Below the pieces are notes generated by a model. It ran no database searches, had not been told where the DNA came from, and was given only the letters and a program-made list of their open reading frames with translations. A stretch of 64,000 bases of DNA from Calothrix sp. NIES-2100 (GTDB taxonomy: Bacteria; Cyanobacteriota; Cyanobacteriia; Cyanobacteriales; Nostocaceae): NCBI RefSeq assembly GCF_002368195.1, contig NZ_AP018178.1, positions 6,956,645 through 7,020,644 on the forward strand. The letters are read 5' to 3'. The translations under genes were made by a program, and so were the position numbers. This document shows positions 45,532-53,642 of the stretch, in pieces; the stretch's first letter is position 1, and each line of letters starts with the position of its first letter.

Positions 45532-45941
45532 ATTGGTTAGTTGTCATTTGTCATTGGTCATTGGTCATTGGTCAAGAGTCAAGCTCGAAATTTTAGTTTC
45601 AAAGGTGCAACATTCCGGTTCAAAGGCTCAACATTCAGGTTCAAAGGCTCAACATTCAGGTTCAAAGGTGCAACGTTCAGGTTCAAAGGCTCAACATTCA
45701 GGTTCAAAGGTGCAACGTTCAGGTTCAAAGGCTCAACATTCAGGTTCAAAGGTGCAACGTTCAGGTTCAAAGGCTCAACTTCCAGGTTCAAAGGCTCAAC
45801 ATTCAGGTTCAAAGGTGCAACTTCCAAGCTCAAAGGTGCAACTTCCAGGTTCAAAGGCTCAACTTCCAAGCTCAAAGGCTCAAAAGATATCATAAATTCA
45901 CCACGCAACTTGTCCTCCTTGTCTCCCTTGTCCCCCTTCTC
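45532..45941. repeat. 21-bp-unit heptamer array A in the PknG locus
   Basis: About 14 imperfect 21-base units (three heptamers: GGTTCAA, AGGCTCA or AGGTGCA, ACATTCA or ACGTTCA) span about 45597-45892. A TTGGTCA tract (45538-45575) precedes them, and TCATAAATTCACCACGC (45890-45906) plus CCTTGTC units follow. Long frames on both strands here, in three registers, are products of the periodicity. Array B at 51479-51797 shares the AAAGGCTCAACATTCAGGTT motif and the same flank. Confidence 0.85.
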
Positions 45942-46640
45942 TCATCCCCGGATAGCTTTAATAGCAACTCTTGTCCAATGTCCTAAAGTAAATTCATCCC
46001 CATCTTGTAGGGGGATATCCACCATTGGTTTTAACTCTACGTTTTTGAATTGTGTACCGTTAGAAGAGCCAATATCGCGCAGCGTGAATGTTCCATCTGC
46101 TTGACGATTTAATAAAGCATGACGGTGAGAGACAGCATCGTCAAAATCCAGCGCAATTTCTGGGTGAATTGCCCGGACTTGGCTATTGCGACCGATAAGG
46201 TTAGTTGCCTTTTCTAGAGGAAATATGATCGGTGCTTGATCGGTTGGGGGTTCTGGGCTGTCAGGATGACGGAGGGATGGGTCAATTGTCACCACCACTT
46301 GCCAAGCGGTGGGAGATTGGAGAGTAGAGGGAGACGGGGGGACGGGGAGAGGAGGAGACGCGGGGACAGAACTTTGTCTTTGTGTTATCTTATCCTCTTG
46401 CTTTGGAGTTTTGGCGATCGCTAATTCCCCATGAGCCTTGGTAACAAAGTTGTAACCACAAATCTCGCAATAGTCGCCGCTATTGGGTTCGTGGGTAGCA
46501 CTGCAATCTGGGCAGGTTTCAATATTTATGGCATTTTTAGCTATTGTTTGTTGAGGTATGCCAAGAATTTTGGCACCACACTCTGAACAAAAATCTGATT
46601 CGGTTGATTCGTGACCTTTAGGACATTTATATATAGACAT
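45942..46640 (-). CDS. zinc-ribbon FHA domain protein
   Basis: A 232-residue protein with two zinc-ribbon pairs: C6 with C18-x-x-C21, and C43-x-x-C46 with C58-x-x-C61. A Pro-rich linker (about 90-115) and an FHA domain (about 140-228) follow. Phosphothreonine-binding residues are in place: G150-R151, S171-H172 and N194-G195. ATG 46640 (MSIYKCPKGH) is preferred over the TTG at 46667. In actinobacteria the main PknG target is an FHA protein (GarA/OdhI), so this is the natural candidate substrate or reader for the kinase at 49212. It lacks the short GarA N-terminus. Confidence 0.85.
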   Translation of the reverse strand: MSIYKCPKGHESTESDFCSECGAKILGIPQQTIAKNAINIETCPDCSATHEPNSGDYCEICGYNFVTKAHGELAIAKTPKQEDKITQRQSSVPASPPLPVPPSPSTLQSPTAWQVVVTIDPSLRHPDSPEPPTDQAPIIFPLEKATNLIGRNSQVRAIHPEIALDFDDAVSHRHALLNRQADGTFTLRDIGSSNGTQFKNVELKPMVDIPLQDGDEFTLGHWTRVAIKAIRG

Positions 46641-46682
46641 ACTTGCTTTGAACTTTGTTGTTTGCAATTAATCTTTTGTATT

Positions 46683-46712
46683 TACAAATGACAAATGACT
46701 AATGACAAATGA
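46683..46712. repeat. heptamer tract (ACAAATG / ACTAATG)
   Basis: Four units of ACAAATG/ACTAATG fill the 72-base gap between the vWA and FHA genes. Confidence 0.65.
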
Positions 46713-47996
46713 CTAATTTGAAGATTTGGGAATGCGAGTGGTTTTAGTAGAACGAGTTTCTAATGCCATCGCGTCTTCCTTGGCTACTTCTCTCTTGATC
46801 CGCACTGTACCTGTAGGCGCATCCTGGACATCAACCACTGTTTTGAGTAGTTTGGCTGTGGCTTCGTTCCCAGATTCATGAGCTAATTTCACAGCTTTGC
46901 CTAATTTGGCGGTAGCAACTTCAATATCACCCCTAGCACGAGCTTCTAATCCTTCCTGAATCGACTGAGCAAGTTCTGCTTGTCCTGTGTAGTGAGCAAC
47001 TCGCTTATTAATTTTGGTAGATTTGGCTTCATCGTCTGTCCAGGTTGCCAAAATCCGGGCTTCTGCGACTTTTGTTTCTGTACCGTTGAGGGTGTAAACT
47101 AAACTGGCTCGACCTGCTAACATTTCATCACCAACATTGCCAGGATTCACCTCAATGCAGAAGTGGTAATCACGGGACTCGTTGCTACCCCAAGCACCAG
47201 TAGGGTAGTCCAAAATCTGCGGTTTGATAGATTTACCACGCTGGGTAAGGTCAACAATATCCGGACTCACCTGTTTACAGAACAGTACTTTGGCTCCTTG
47301 GGGTGTCCACAAACGCATGGTGACATCGCTAACATTCTTACTCATGGCTTTTTCGAGAATTGCCCGAAAATCAGCTTCAATCATCGCCGCAGTGGGAATG
47401 ATATCAGTTGTACCCAGGAGTTTACCGGCAATTTTTTGCAGTTGAGCAACTCGCCAATCAGTCCCAACGCCTCGGCAATCGCACTGAAACACACCTTCAC
47501 ACTGCTGTAAAATTTTGTTCAATGCTTGCTCATCTGAATCGTCGTTCATGCCATCGGTGAGCAGTAATGCTTGCCGCACTGCATCGGGTTTCTTTTTGAA
47601 TTGTGCCAGCGCCTCAGTTAGCCAGGTAGACATCAGAGTACCACCATTAGCGAGGATTTTTTTAATTGCAGCGATCGCCTCCGCTTTCTTTTCCAGAGTA
47701 GCTTTAGATACCGGGAAAACTACACTCGCTTTACTTGAGCCAGTCACAATAAAGAAGTATGCCTCCTCTGGTAGCAAACTCACAACTTTCACCATTGCAT
47801 CTCTAGCAGCGTGAATTTTCCCGCCACCCATTGAACCAGAGACATCACAGATAATGCCAAAAAGTCTACCAGTGTTGGGAGTAGCGGCTACACCATCACC
47901 CTTTTCCACGCTGACAGTCATGATGGCATGGACTTCTTTGGCACCTTGGTGTAAATATTGGTTTTGAAAAACTTCGGCTTTAAATTGGTTAGACAT
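46713..47996 (-). CDS. von Willebrand factor A domain protein
   Basis: A 427-residue cytoplasmic vWA protein. The metal site (MIDAS) is complete: D51-x-S53-x-S55 in CDVSGSMGG, Thr120 in GGTLMST, and Asp148 in LLLTDGM. The C-terminal part (about 230-427) adds a beta-rich segment and a helical repeat-like tail ending in ETRSTKTTRIPKSSN, whose Ser/Thr residues could be phosphorylated. vWA, PP2C and a kinase together match the TerY-P triad described in bacterial stress systems. Position between the PP2C and FHA genes supports a shared complex. Confidence 0.85.
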   Translation of the reverse strand: MSNQFKAEVFQNQYLHQGAKEVHAIMTVSVEKGDGVAATPNTGRLFGIICDVSGSMGGGKIHAARDAMVKVVSLLPEEAYFFIVTGSSKASVVFPVSKATLEKKAEAIAAIKKILANGGTLMSTWLTEALAQFKKKPDAVRQALLLTDGMNDDSDEQALNKILQQCEGVFQCDCRGVGTDWRVAQLQKIAGKLLGTTDIIPTAAMIEADFRAILEKAMSKNVSDVTMRLWTPQGAKVLFCKQVSPDIVDLTQRGKSIKPQILDYPTGAWGSNESRDYHFCIEVNPGNVGDEMLAGRASLVYTLNGTETKVAEARILATWTDDEAKSTKINKRVAHYTGQAELAQSIQEGLEARARGDIEVATAKLGKAVKLAHESGNEATAKLLKTVVDVQDAPTGTVRIKREVAKEDAMALETRSTKTTRIPKSSN

Positions 47997-47997
47997 A

Positions 47998-48158
47998 TTA
48001 GGGGCTAGGGGTTAGGGGCTAGGGGCTAGTAGTCCGCCACAGTAATGATTATGGTTAGATTATTTCTTCGTAGTCAGGACTTCAGTCCTGATCTTCAACA
48101 CGCTCGGTGCTGATTACGTATCCATCATAAATTAATGGCATAGACCATTAGGGGAGTG
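47998..48158. repeat. GGGGCTA heptamers and short hairpin
   Basis: GGGGCTA/GGGGTTA units at 47998-48031. Then GTCAGGACTTCAGTCCTGAT (about 48073-48092), a perfect hairpin with AGGACT/AGTCCT arms, lies between the PP2C and vWA genes. It may attenuate read-through within the operon. Confidence 0.65.
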
Positions 48159-49118
48159 TCAAAAAGCCAGAACTGCAACGGTAATATTGTCATGTCCACC
48201 ACTTTGTCGGGCAAATTCCACCAAACTACGAGAGACGCTAATTGCATCCTTACCGGGCGATCGCTCCACTAATTGAGCTAATTGCCAAGGTTCAGGGGTA
48301 TAGTTCCATAATCCATCACTACACAGCAGCAAATATCCTGAACCAGGAATCGGAAAATTCACTATTGATGGTGTAGCATCTGCAACCGCATCTGCTCCTA
48401 GCCAGCGAGTAATCGCATGAGCTTTAGGAGATTTTCTGGCTTCAGCTTCAGTCATTTCCCCGGCGGCTACCACCTCATATAACCAGGAATCATCCTGTGT
48501 TAATTGTTGGGCAACGTTGGCAGAAATCCAATAAGCACGGCTGTCACCCAGCCAACCAATAGTGGCGGTGTGGTTATGCACGATCGCAGCCACAATGGTA
48601 GTTGATGGTGGATCGGAATTTACACTAGATATATAAGGAATATTACATATAGAGTTGATAGCAGCCGCAAAGGCTGATTTAATCGCTACCTCTGGTTTAT
48701 CCCCTGTTTGCCAAACATTAGCTAATTCCAAAGACGCACTTTCAGCAGCAGTTTTAGCGGCTAAATCAGGTTGATCGGCACTAGAAACGCCATCGCAAAC
48801 TACGAGAATATTTACCTGAGAGTTATTTATATGTTGTAGAGCCAAAAAATCTTCATTGCGGTGATGTCTAAAACCGCGATCGCTCACTCCTGCTAATTCT
48901 GAATTTATTATTACTTCTAAGCGATCGCCCTTTTTCGGTTCTCGGCGAAATCCACAATTACTACAGTAACCATCTGCATCAATTGCATCGATTCCCGCAC
49001 CGCATTTTTCACAGCCTAGTGTAGCTGTTGGCGGTTTACTGGCAGTTAAAGGCGTACCGCATTCTTCACAAAAGCGATCGCTTGCTAGAACTGAAGCACC
49101 ACAATTTAAGCATTGCAT
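48159..49118 (-). CDS. zinc-ribbon PP2C-type protein phosphatase
   Basis: A 319-residue protein with two zinc ribbons (CLNCG...CEECG and CEKCG...CSNCG, about 1-60), then a PP2C phosphatase. Metal-site motifs are SDRGFRHHRNEDF, VVCDGVSSAD, IGWLGDSRAYW, LLLCSDGLWNY and SGGHDNITVAV. It would reverse phosphorylation by the kinase encoded just upstream. ATG 49118 (MQCLNCG) is chosen; ATG 49127 sits in a heptamer tract. The ribbon type matches those of the kinase and FHA proteins, hinting at a common docking scheme. Confidence 0.9.
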   Translation of the reverse strand: MQCLNCGASVLASDRFCEECGTPLTASKPPTATLGCEKCGAGIDAIDADGYCSNCGFRREPKKGDRLEVIINSELAGVSDRGFRHHRNEDFLALQHINNSQVNILVVCDGVSSADQPDLAAKTAAESASLELANVWQTGDKPEVAIKSAFAAAINSICNIPYISSVNSDPPSTTIVAAIVHNHTATIGWLGDSRAYWISANVAQQLTQDDSWLYEVVAAGEMTEAEARKSPKAHAITRWLGADAVADATPSIVNFPIPGSGYLLLCSDGLWNYTPEPWQLAQLVERSPGKDAISVSRSLVEFARQSGGHDNITVAVLAF

Positions 49119-49211
49119 AATAGTCATTTGTCATTGGTCATTTGTCATTGGTCATTTGTCATTTGTCTTCCTTGTCCTCCTTGTCCTCCTTGTCTCCCTT
49201 GTCCCCCCTGC
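49119..49211. repeat. heptamer tracts between kinase and phosphatase genes
   Basis: TTTGTCA/TTGGTCA units (about 49126-49165) followed by CCTTGTC units (about 49168-49207) occupy the whole 93-base gap. Confidence 0.7.
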
Positions 49212-51392
49212 CTAAATTAAACTTCTCGGCCGTATCCGATTTGCCTCATCAACTAAGTGAATTTTCTCCTTTCCACTGGAAAGATGTGCCATATCTCGCA
49301 AGGCTTTTTCTAGTCCTTTTCTCAGATGCTTTTCTTGCAGGGGTTGTCCGAGAATTTTCAGATCGCCAGCGGCTTGGAGTTGCTTGGAAGTGAGTAAATT
49401 CAAAGCTGTTTCTAAAACTTGTTTAGTTAGACGATAGCGATCCATTCCTTCCAAGGTAAGTGTTTCAATGGCTGTGGAAGCTGATTGCAGTTCTTGTAAA
49501 TTGGGAACAGCGCGATCGCGGTTTATTAAAGTCCGAGCAATTTCAACTCGCGATCGCGTAAATAAACTAGAGGCTGGTGGTACACGTTCTAAGGCGGCGA
49601 CTGCACCTTTGCGATCGCCAGTTGCACACAGACAACGTGCTAAACCAAAGGCGGCTGTTACATAACTGGGATCGGTACGCGATACCAAATCATACATCTT
49701 AATTGCTAGTTGATAATTTTGCGCCTGTTCTGCGGCTAACCCCAGCGCTAACTTGGGCGCTAACTCTCCGGGTAGATCAAAATAAACTTGATCAAAGGCT
49801 TTTTGTGCCTCTATGGCTTTATTCTGCGCCATCAACGCCCGCCCCCGATACCAAAAAATTCGCCAATCCCAAGGGTCTTTTTCTTCGATTTTAGCTAAAG
49901 ATGGCTCTACTTCCTCAAAATCACCTGCATCAATGAGGGCGTTGGCTAATCGCAATAATGCTTCGCTGGAATTAGGAAATTGCTTGACAACTACATCTAA
50001 ACTTACAGCCCGCTTGACTGGATCGGCGATCGCACTGGCGTTAATTACGGCATTAAAAGCAACATCACTAGAATCTAAGATTGGTATAGGTAATTGTTCA
50101 TACTCTGGTTTAATCGGGTCAAAACTACCACTGTAAGTCAGCGCCAGCATATCTCCACCCAACAAACTGCTGCTAGATGGACGGGGAACATTAGTTTCAA
50201 TCGCGACAACTTCCCGCAGTATACCCAATAACTGATCAGCCATTTCATCGGCTGACTGAAACCGATCATCGGGATTTTCCGCAGTGGCTTTAATTAAGAA
50301 GCGATACAGTGACTCTTGGTGAGCAAATAGCGGTTCTTCTTCGGGACTAGGTAATGTGTAAAGGTGTTCTCTACTAAAGCCTTTAATATCAGTTAGCAGT
50401 ACCGCCAAGGTTCTCCCCACAGTAAATAAATCAGAAACGACTGTCGGGCCTTCACCTGCTTCTGGGGCACTATAACCCACTGTGCCATAGATATCACCAT
50501 CCAAGTCATCAATCCGGCGCACACCACCTAAGTCAATTAGCTTCACATCGCCGCCTTCAACCATCATATTGTCTGGTTTGAAGTCGCAATATACCATGCC
50601 TAAAGAATGCAAATAAGCAAAAGCACTGAGAATGCGATGAATATAAGCGATCGCTTCTGCGACTGGTAAAGCCCCCCGACTTTTGCGAATATCCTTGAGG
50701 GTTTTACCGCCCACATATTCCATGACAATAAAGCCCTCAGTACCGTGGTTGACAAAGTTGTAAATTCCCACGATATTGGCGTGTTTGACAGCGGCGAGGA
50801 ATTGTCTTTCTGCAACCGCAACGGCGGCGCTAGCTGCGTCTTCTGTATTTAGCAGTCCCTTTAAAACGACGTAACGAGATAGAGTTTTATCAAAGCCAAG
50901 ATAAATCCAGCCTAAACCACCATAAGCGATCGCGCCCTTGACTTCATATTGACCAACAACCAAATCACCAGGATTCAAGCTAGGAATAAACGAATACTTC
51001 TGTCCGCACTTACTACAAAATCCCTTTTCTCGCCGCAACGGATTATTACAATTACTGCAAAAGCGCTTATTCTCCGGCACCATTGGGTTAGGAATAATCG
51101 CCTTTTCTGGCTCAGTTGAAGGTAATTCTGGCACAGAAATTAACCCCGCCCCCAACTGTCTGCGGCTACTACGGGCTGAAGTACCACTACTACGCCGCGA
51201 ACCTTTGGAACGGTTAGTTAACGGTGAGGAACCTGTACCCGTAGTCACCGGTGAACTTCTAACTGTAATAGTTGCGCTTTGCTTCTGGCTGCTGACATTG
51301 AGAGATTTCACCGCCGCCAACCCACAGACATTACAATAGCCATCTTCAATAATGCCAGTACATCCATTTCGCGTGCAGCGATCGCTGTTCAT
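49212..51392 (-). CDS. PknG-type Ser/Thr protein kinase with zinc ribbons and TPR domain
   Basis: A 726-residue kinase with the PknG layout. It has two Cys clusters (about 6-23, and 112-129 with C112, C115, C126, C129), a kinase domain (about 149-400) and a TPR region (about 440-720). Lys178 is the ATP lysine, D270 in YCDFKPDN replaces the HRD context, and DLG (287-289) replaces DFG, as in mycobacterial PknG (LKLIDLG). The C-terminal half also follows PknG: PGELAPKLALGLAAE, AAFGLARC and a final HLVDEANRIRPRS. PknG controls glutamate metabolism through an FHA protein. Confidence 0.9.
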   Translation of the reverse strand: MNSDRCTRNGCTGIIEDGYCNVCGLAAVKSLNVSSQKQSATITVRSSPVTTGTGSSPLTNRSKGSRRSSGTSARSSRRQLGAGLISVPELPSTEPEKAIIPNPMVPENKRFCSNCNNPLRREKGFCSKCGQKYSFIPSLNPGDLVVGQYEVKGAIAYGGLGWIYLGFDKTLSRYVVLKGLLNTEDAASAAVAVAERQFLAAVKHANIVGIYNFVNHGTEGFIVMEYVGGKTLKDIRKSRGALPVAEAIAYIHRILSAFAYLHSLGMVYCDFKPDNMMVEGGDVKLIDLGGVRRIDDLDGDIYGTVGYSAPEAGEGPTVVSDLFTVGRTLAVLLTDIKGFSREHLYTLPSPEEEPLFAHQESLYRFLIKATAENPDDRFQSADEMADQLLGILREVVAIETNVPRPSSSSLLGGDMLALTYSGSFDPIKPEYEQLPIPILDSSDVAFNAVINASAIADPVKRAVSLDVVVKQFPNSSEALLRLANALIDAGDFEEVEPSLAKIEEKDPWDWRIFWYRGRALMAQNKAIEAQKAFDQVYFDLPGELAPKLALGLAAEQAQNYQLAIKMYDLVSRTDPSYVTAAFGLARCLCATGDRKGAVAALERVPPASSLFTRSRVEIARTLINRDRAVPNLQELQSASTAIETLTLEGMDRYRLTKQVLETALNLLTSKQLQAAGDLKILGQPLQEKHLRKGLEKALRDMAHLSSGKEKIHLVDEANRIRPRSLI

Positions 51393-51909
51393 TTAAATCT
51401 CCTGATTGGTCAATGGTCAATGGTCAATAGTCAATAGTCAATGGTCAATGGTTAAGGGTTAAGGGTTAATAGTTAAAGAGTAAGCTTAAAGGTGCAAGTT
51501 TCGGTATTAAAGGCGCAACTTCGAGGATAAAAGGTGCAACATTCAGGTTTCTAGGCACAACTTCGAGGATAAAAGGTGCAACATTCAGGTTTCTAGGCAC
51601 AACTTCGAGGATAAAAGGTGCAACTTCGAGGATAAAAGGCTCAACATTCAGGTTTCTAGGCACAACTTCGAGGATAAAAGGCTCAACATTCAGGTTTCAA
51701 GGTGCAACTTCGAGGATAAAAGGCTCAACCTTCAACCTCAAAGGCTCAACTTTCAACCTCAAAGGCTCATTATCCAACCCCAAAGATGCAACAACCATCA
51801 TAAATTCACCACGCCCCTTGTATCTCTTGTCCCCCTCATCCCTTGGTTAGTGAACGTAGTCAAACTACATCCCATCATCCTCCATGCCCAATGCCCTATG
51901 CCCAATGCC
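51393..51909. repeat. 21-bp-unit heptamer array B in the PknG locus
   Basis: TGGTCAA units (about 51405-51470) lead into about 14 imperfect 21-base units (about 51479-51797). Heptamers include GGTGCAA, CTTCGAG, GATAAAA, GTTTCTA and GGCACAA. The flank TCATAAATTCACCACGC at 51798-51814 is identical to that of array A. TGCCCAA/TGCCCTA units close the gap at 51884-51927. No gene is present. Confidence 0.85.
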
Positions 51910-53127
51910 CTATGCCCCATGCCCCATTCCATTCAACCGCTTCTCATACTGAGACACTAATTCCGCAGCTTTATCTAAAACAGTAGGGCGTGTATATAAA
52001 AGTTGCTTTGCTTGTTCAGCTAAATCGGATAATTTCCCATCTTCAATCAATCCTTTTGCTAGTGCTTTAGCTTTCAGCGCCTCCAAGCGTCCCCGTAACT
52101 CCCGGCGACTATCTAAAAGAGTGCTATTAGCAGTATATGCTTGTTGTTCCGATGCTATGTACTCTTGAGTTTTCTTCATCCAATTATCTAAACCGAACAT
52201 CACGGGATTGACTAAACCCTCTGCTAGCTTAGTTTCTAACCTTTTTAACCATTGAGTGAGCGCATCTAATTCCCCATTTGTCAATGGCGGCTGCTGTATT
52301 AAATAATCCACAATTTTTTCCTGGCTTTCCGCAAAAGTAGCCAGAGAACTTGAATGAAGCGCCGTTAATTTTTCTAACAAATTCTGTGCGATCGCAAATC
52401 TCTCTCTGATTTGGCGTTGCTGTTTGAGTGCTTGTTCCACAACCGATTTCACTTTTACCAACATCGGCTGAATCTGTTGTTCAACCTCTGCACTCACCCC
52501 CAGAGGATCTTGTTCTACCCGTTGACGCAAAGATGCGATCGCTGTTTGACTTTGCACCAATTCATCAAGAGTATTGGGATCTAGGGATTCGGCTAAATTT
52601 TGCAGCGAGTAAATTTGCGATTCAGCGTCAGCCAAGATGTAATCTAGATGATTCCACGCAGTATCCACAGCTAAAACCGCATCCCTAGCCACAGAAAAAG
52701 CATGATTCATCACTTGTAATAACTGCGCAGGTGCGATCGCATTGGCTATGTGAGTAGCACTCAGTAATTCTCTTTGTGCAAGCGGCGTATGCACAGATGG
52801 TAACTCAATTGAAGCCCCTATTAACAGTTGTTTAATCTCCTCAACTTTCTGTTCACTCACCAAAAACCGTGGTAATTCCTGGCGTAACTTACTCGCCTTC
52901 TCTACTACCTGCACTAATAAGTCGAAATATTGAAACAAATCATTCATCGCCTCCAGTGCGGGAGTTACCCGTGTCGCCGTAATTCCCGTCAAATCAATTT
53001 TGGGATAGCCGGGAGAACCACAAAGCCGCTGATATGTTGGTAATTCTTGTAATTCCAGAAGATTTTGGCTGACAACTTTGATTTTATGTTTCCAGTCAGC
53101 TAAAAGTTGATCAATTTCATCTGTCAC
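51910..53127 (-). CDS. long helical / coiled-coil protein heading the PknG locus
   Basis: A 405-residue protein, almost entirely predicted helix, with heptad-like stretches at about 60-110, 185-260 and 320-400. One short non-helical segment (CGSPGYPKIDLTGITATRVT, about 36-55) is the only distinctive piece. I do not recognise the family. It is the first of the co-oriented genes and might be a scaffold for the kinase. A 517-base repeat-filled gap separates it from the kinase gene, so a shared transcript is not certain. Confidence 0.65.
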   Translation of the reverse strand: MTDEIDQLLADWKHKIKVVSQNLLELQELPTYQRLCGSPGYPKIDLTGITATRVTPALEAMNDLFQYFDLLVQVVEKASKLRQELPRFLVSEQKVEEIKQLLIGASIELPSVHTPLAQRELLSATHIANAIAPAQLLQVMNHAFSVARDAVLAVDTAWNHLDYILADAESQIYSLQNLAESLDPNTLDELVQSQTAIASLRQRVEQDPLGVSAEVEQQIQPMLVKVKSVVEQALKQQRQIRERFAIAQNLLEKLTALHSSSLATFAESQEKIVDYLIQQPPLTNGELDALTQWLKRLETKLAEGLVNPVMFGLDNWMKKTQEYIASEQQAYTANSTLLDSRRELRGRLEALKAKALAKGLIEDGKLSDLAEQAKQLLYTRPTVLDKAAELVSQYEKRLNGMGHGA

Positions 53128-53642
53128 AGCGCTGACTCCTGTATCAAAGAGGCTGTTGAGGTAAAGAGCGATCGCTATCCGCTAACCAACTATTATCTGC
53201 ATCTTTGTTTTATAACAACTATTACTTAACTAATATTGAAGATTTTTACTTTTCGTTAGCAGTAGCCCGTGTGATGGCTAAAAGGTTGTTTAAAAAGCAG
53301 TTGCATGTGATTGTCAGTACCTCTAGATCCCCCCTAGCCCCCCTTTTTAAGGGGGGAAAATTCTCTCAAAGTCCCCCTTTTTAAGGGGGATTTAGGGGGA
53401 TCAATAATGTTTTGCTACTAACCAGTGCGATCGCCTTCACCAAAACCTTCACCACTCACCCAAAATCTCTCTCAAACCCTCTTCCCTTCGTGCCCTTCGT
53501 GCCCTTTGCGGTTCGTTTTTCCACGATCACCTTCTAATTATCCGGGTTTTGCTAGGAATTGCCCACCCCACATTCCGCCACTCTCCGCGTCTCCCCTTCC
53601 CCGCGTCTCCCCGTCTTCTTAATTAAGCGATCGCATCTCAAC
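53128..53642. other. intergenic region with a GATCCCCCCT inverted repeat
   Basis: AT-rich sequence, then an inverted-repeat element at 53326-53402. CCTTCGTG and CGCGTCTCC heptamer-like units follow at about 53480-53620. No gene is convincing. Confidence 0.6.
53326..53402. repeat. 77-bp inverted repeat (GATCCCCCCT...TAGGGGGATC)
   Basis: The outer arms GATCCCCCCTAG and TTAGGGGGATC and the inner CCCCCCTTTTTAAGGGGGG and CCCCCTTTTTAAGGGGG hairpins make a nested palindrome. It is typical of small dispersed elements in Nostoc genomes. Confidence 0.7.

Noticed and set aside
45518..46104. Long overlapping frames on both strands over array A (125, 187 and 109 residues)
   Set aside because: Three registers are open at once because a 21-base unit has no stop in them. 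They overlap the FHA or membrane-protein genes and have no family resemblance.
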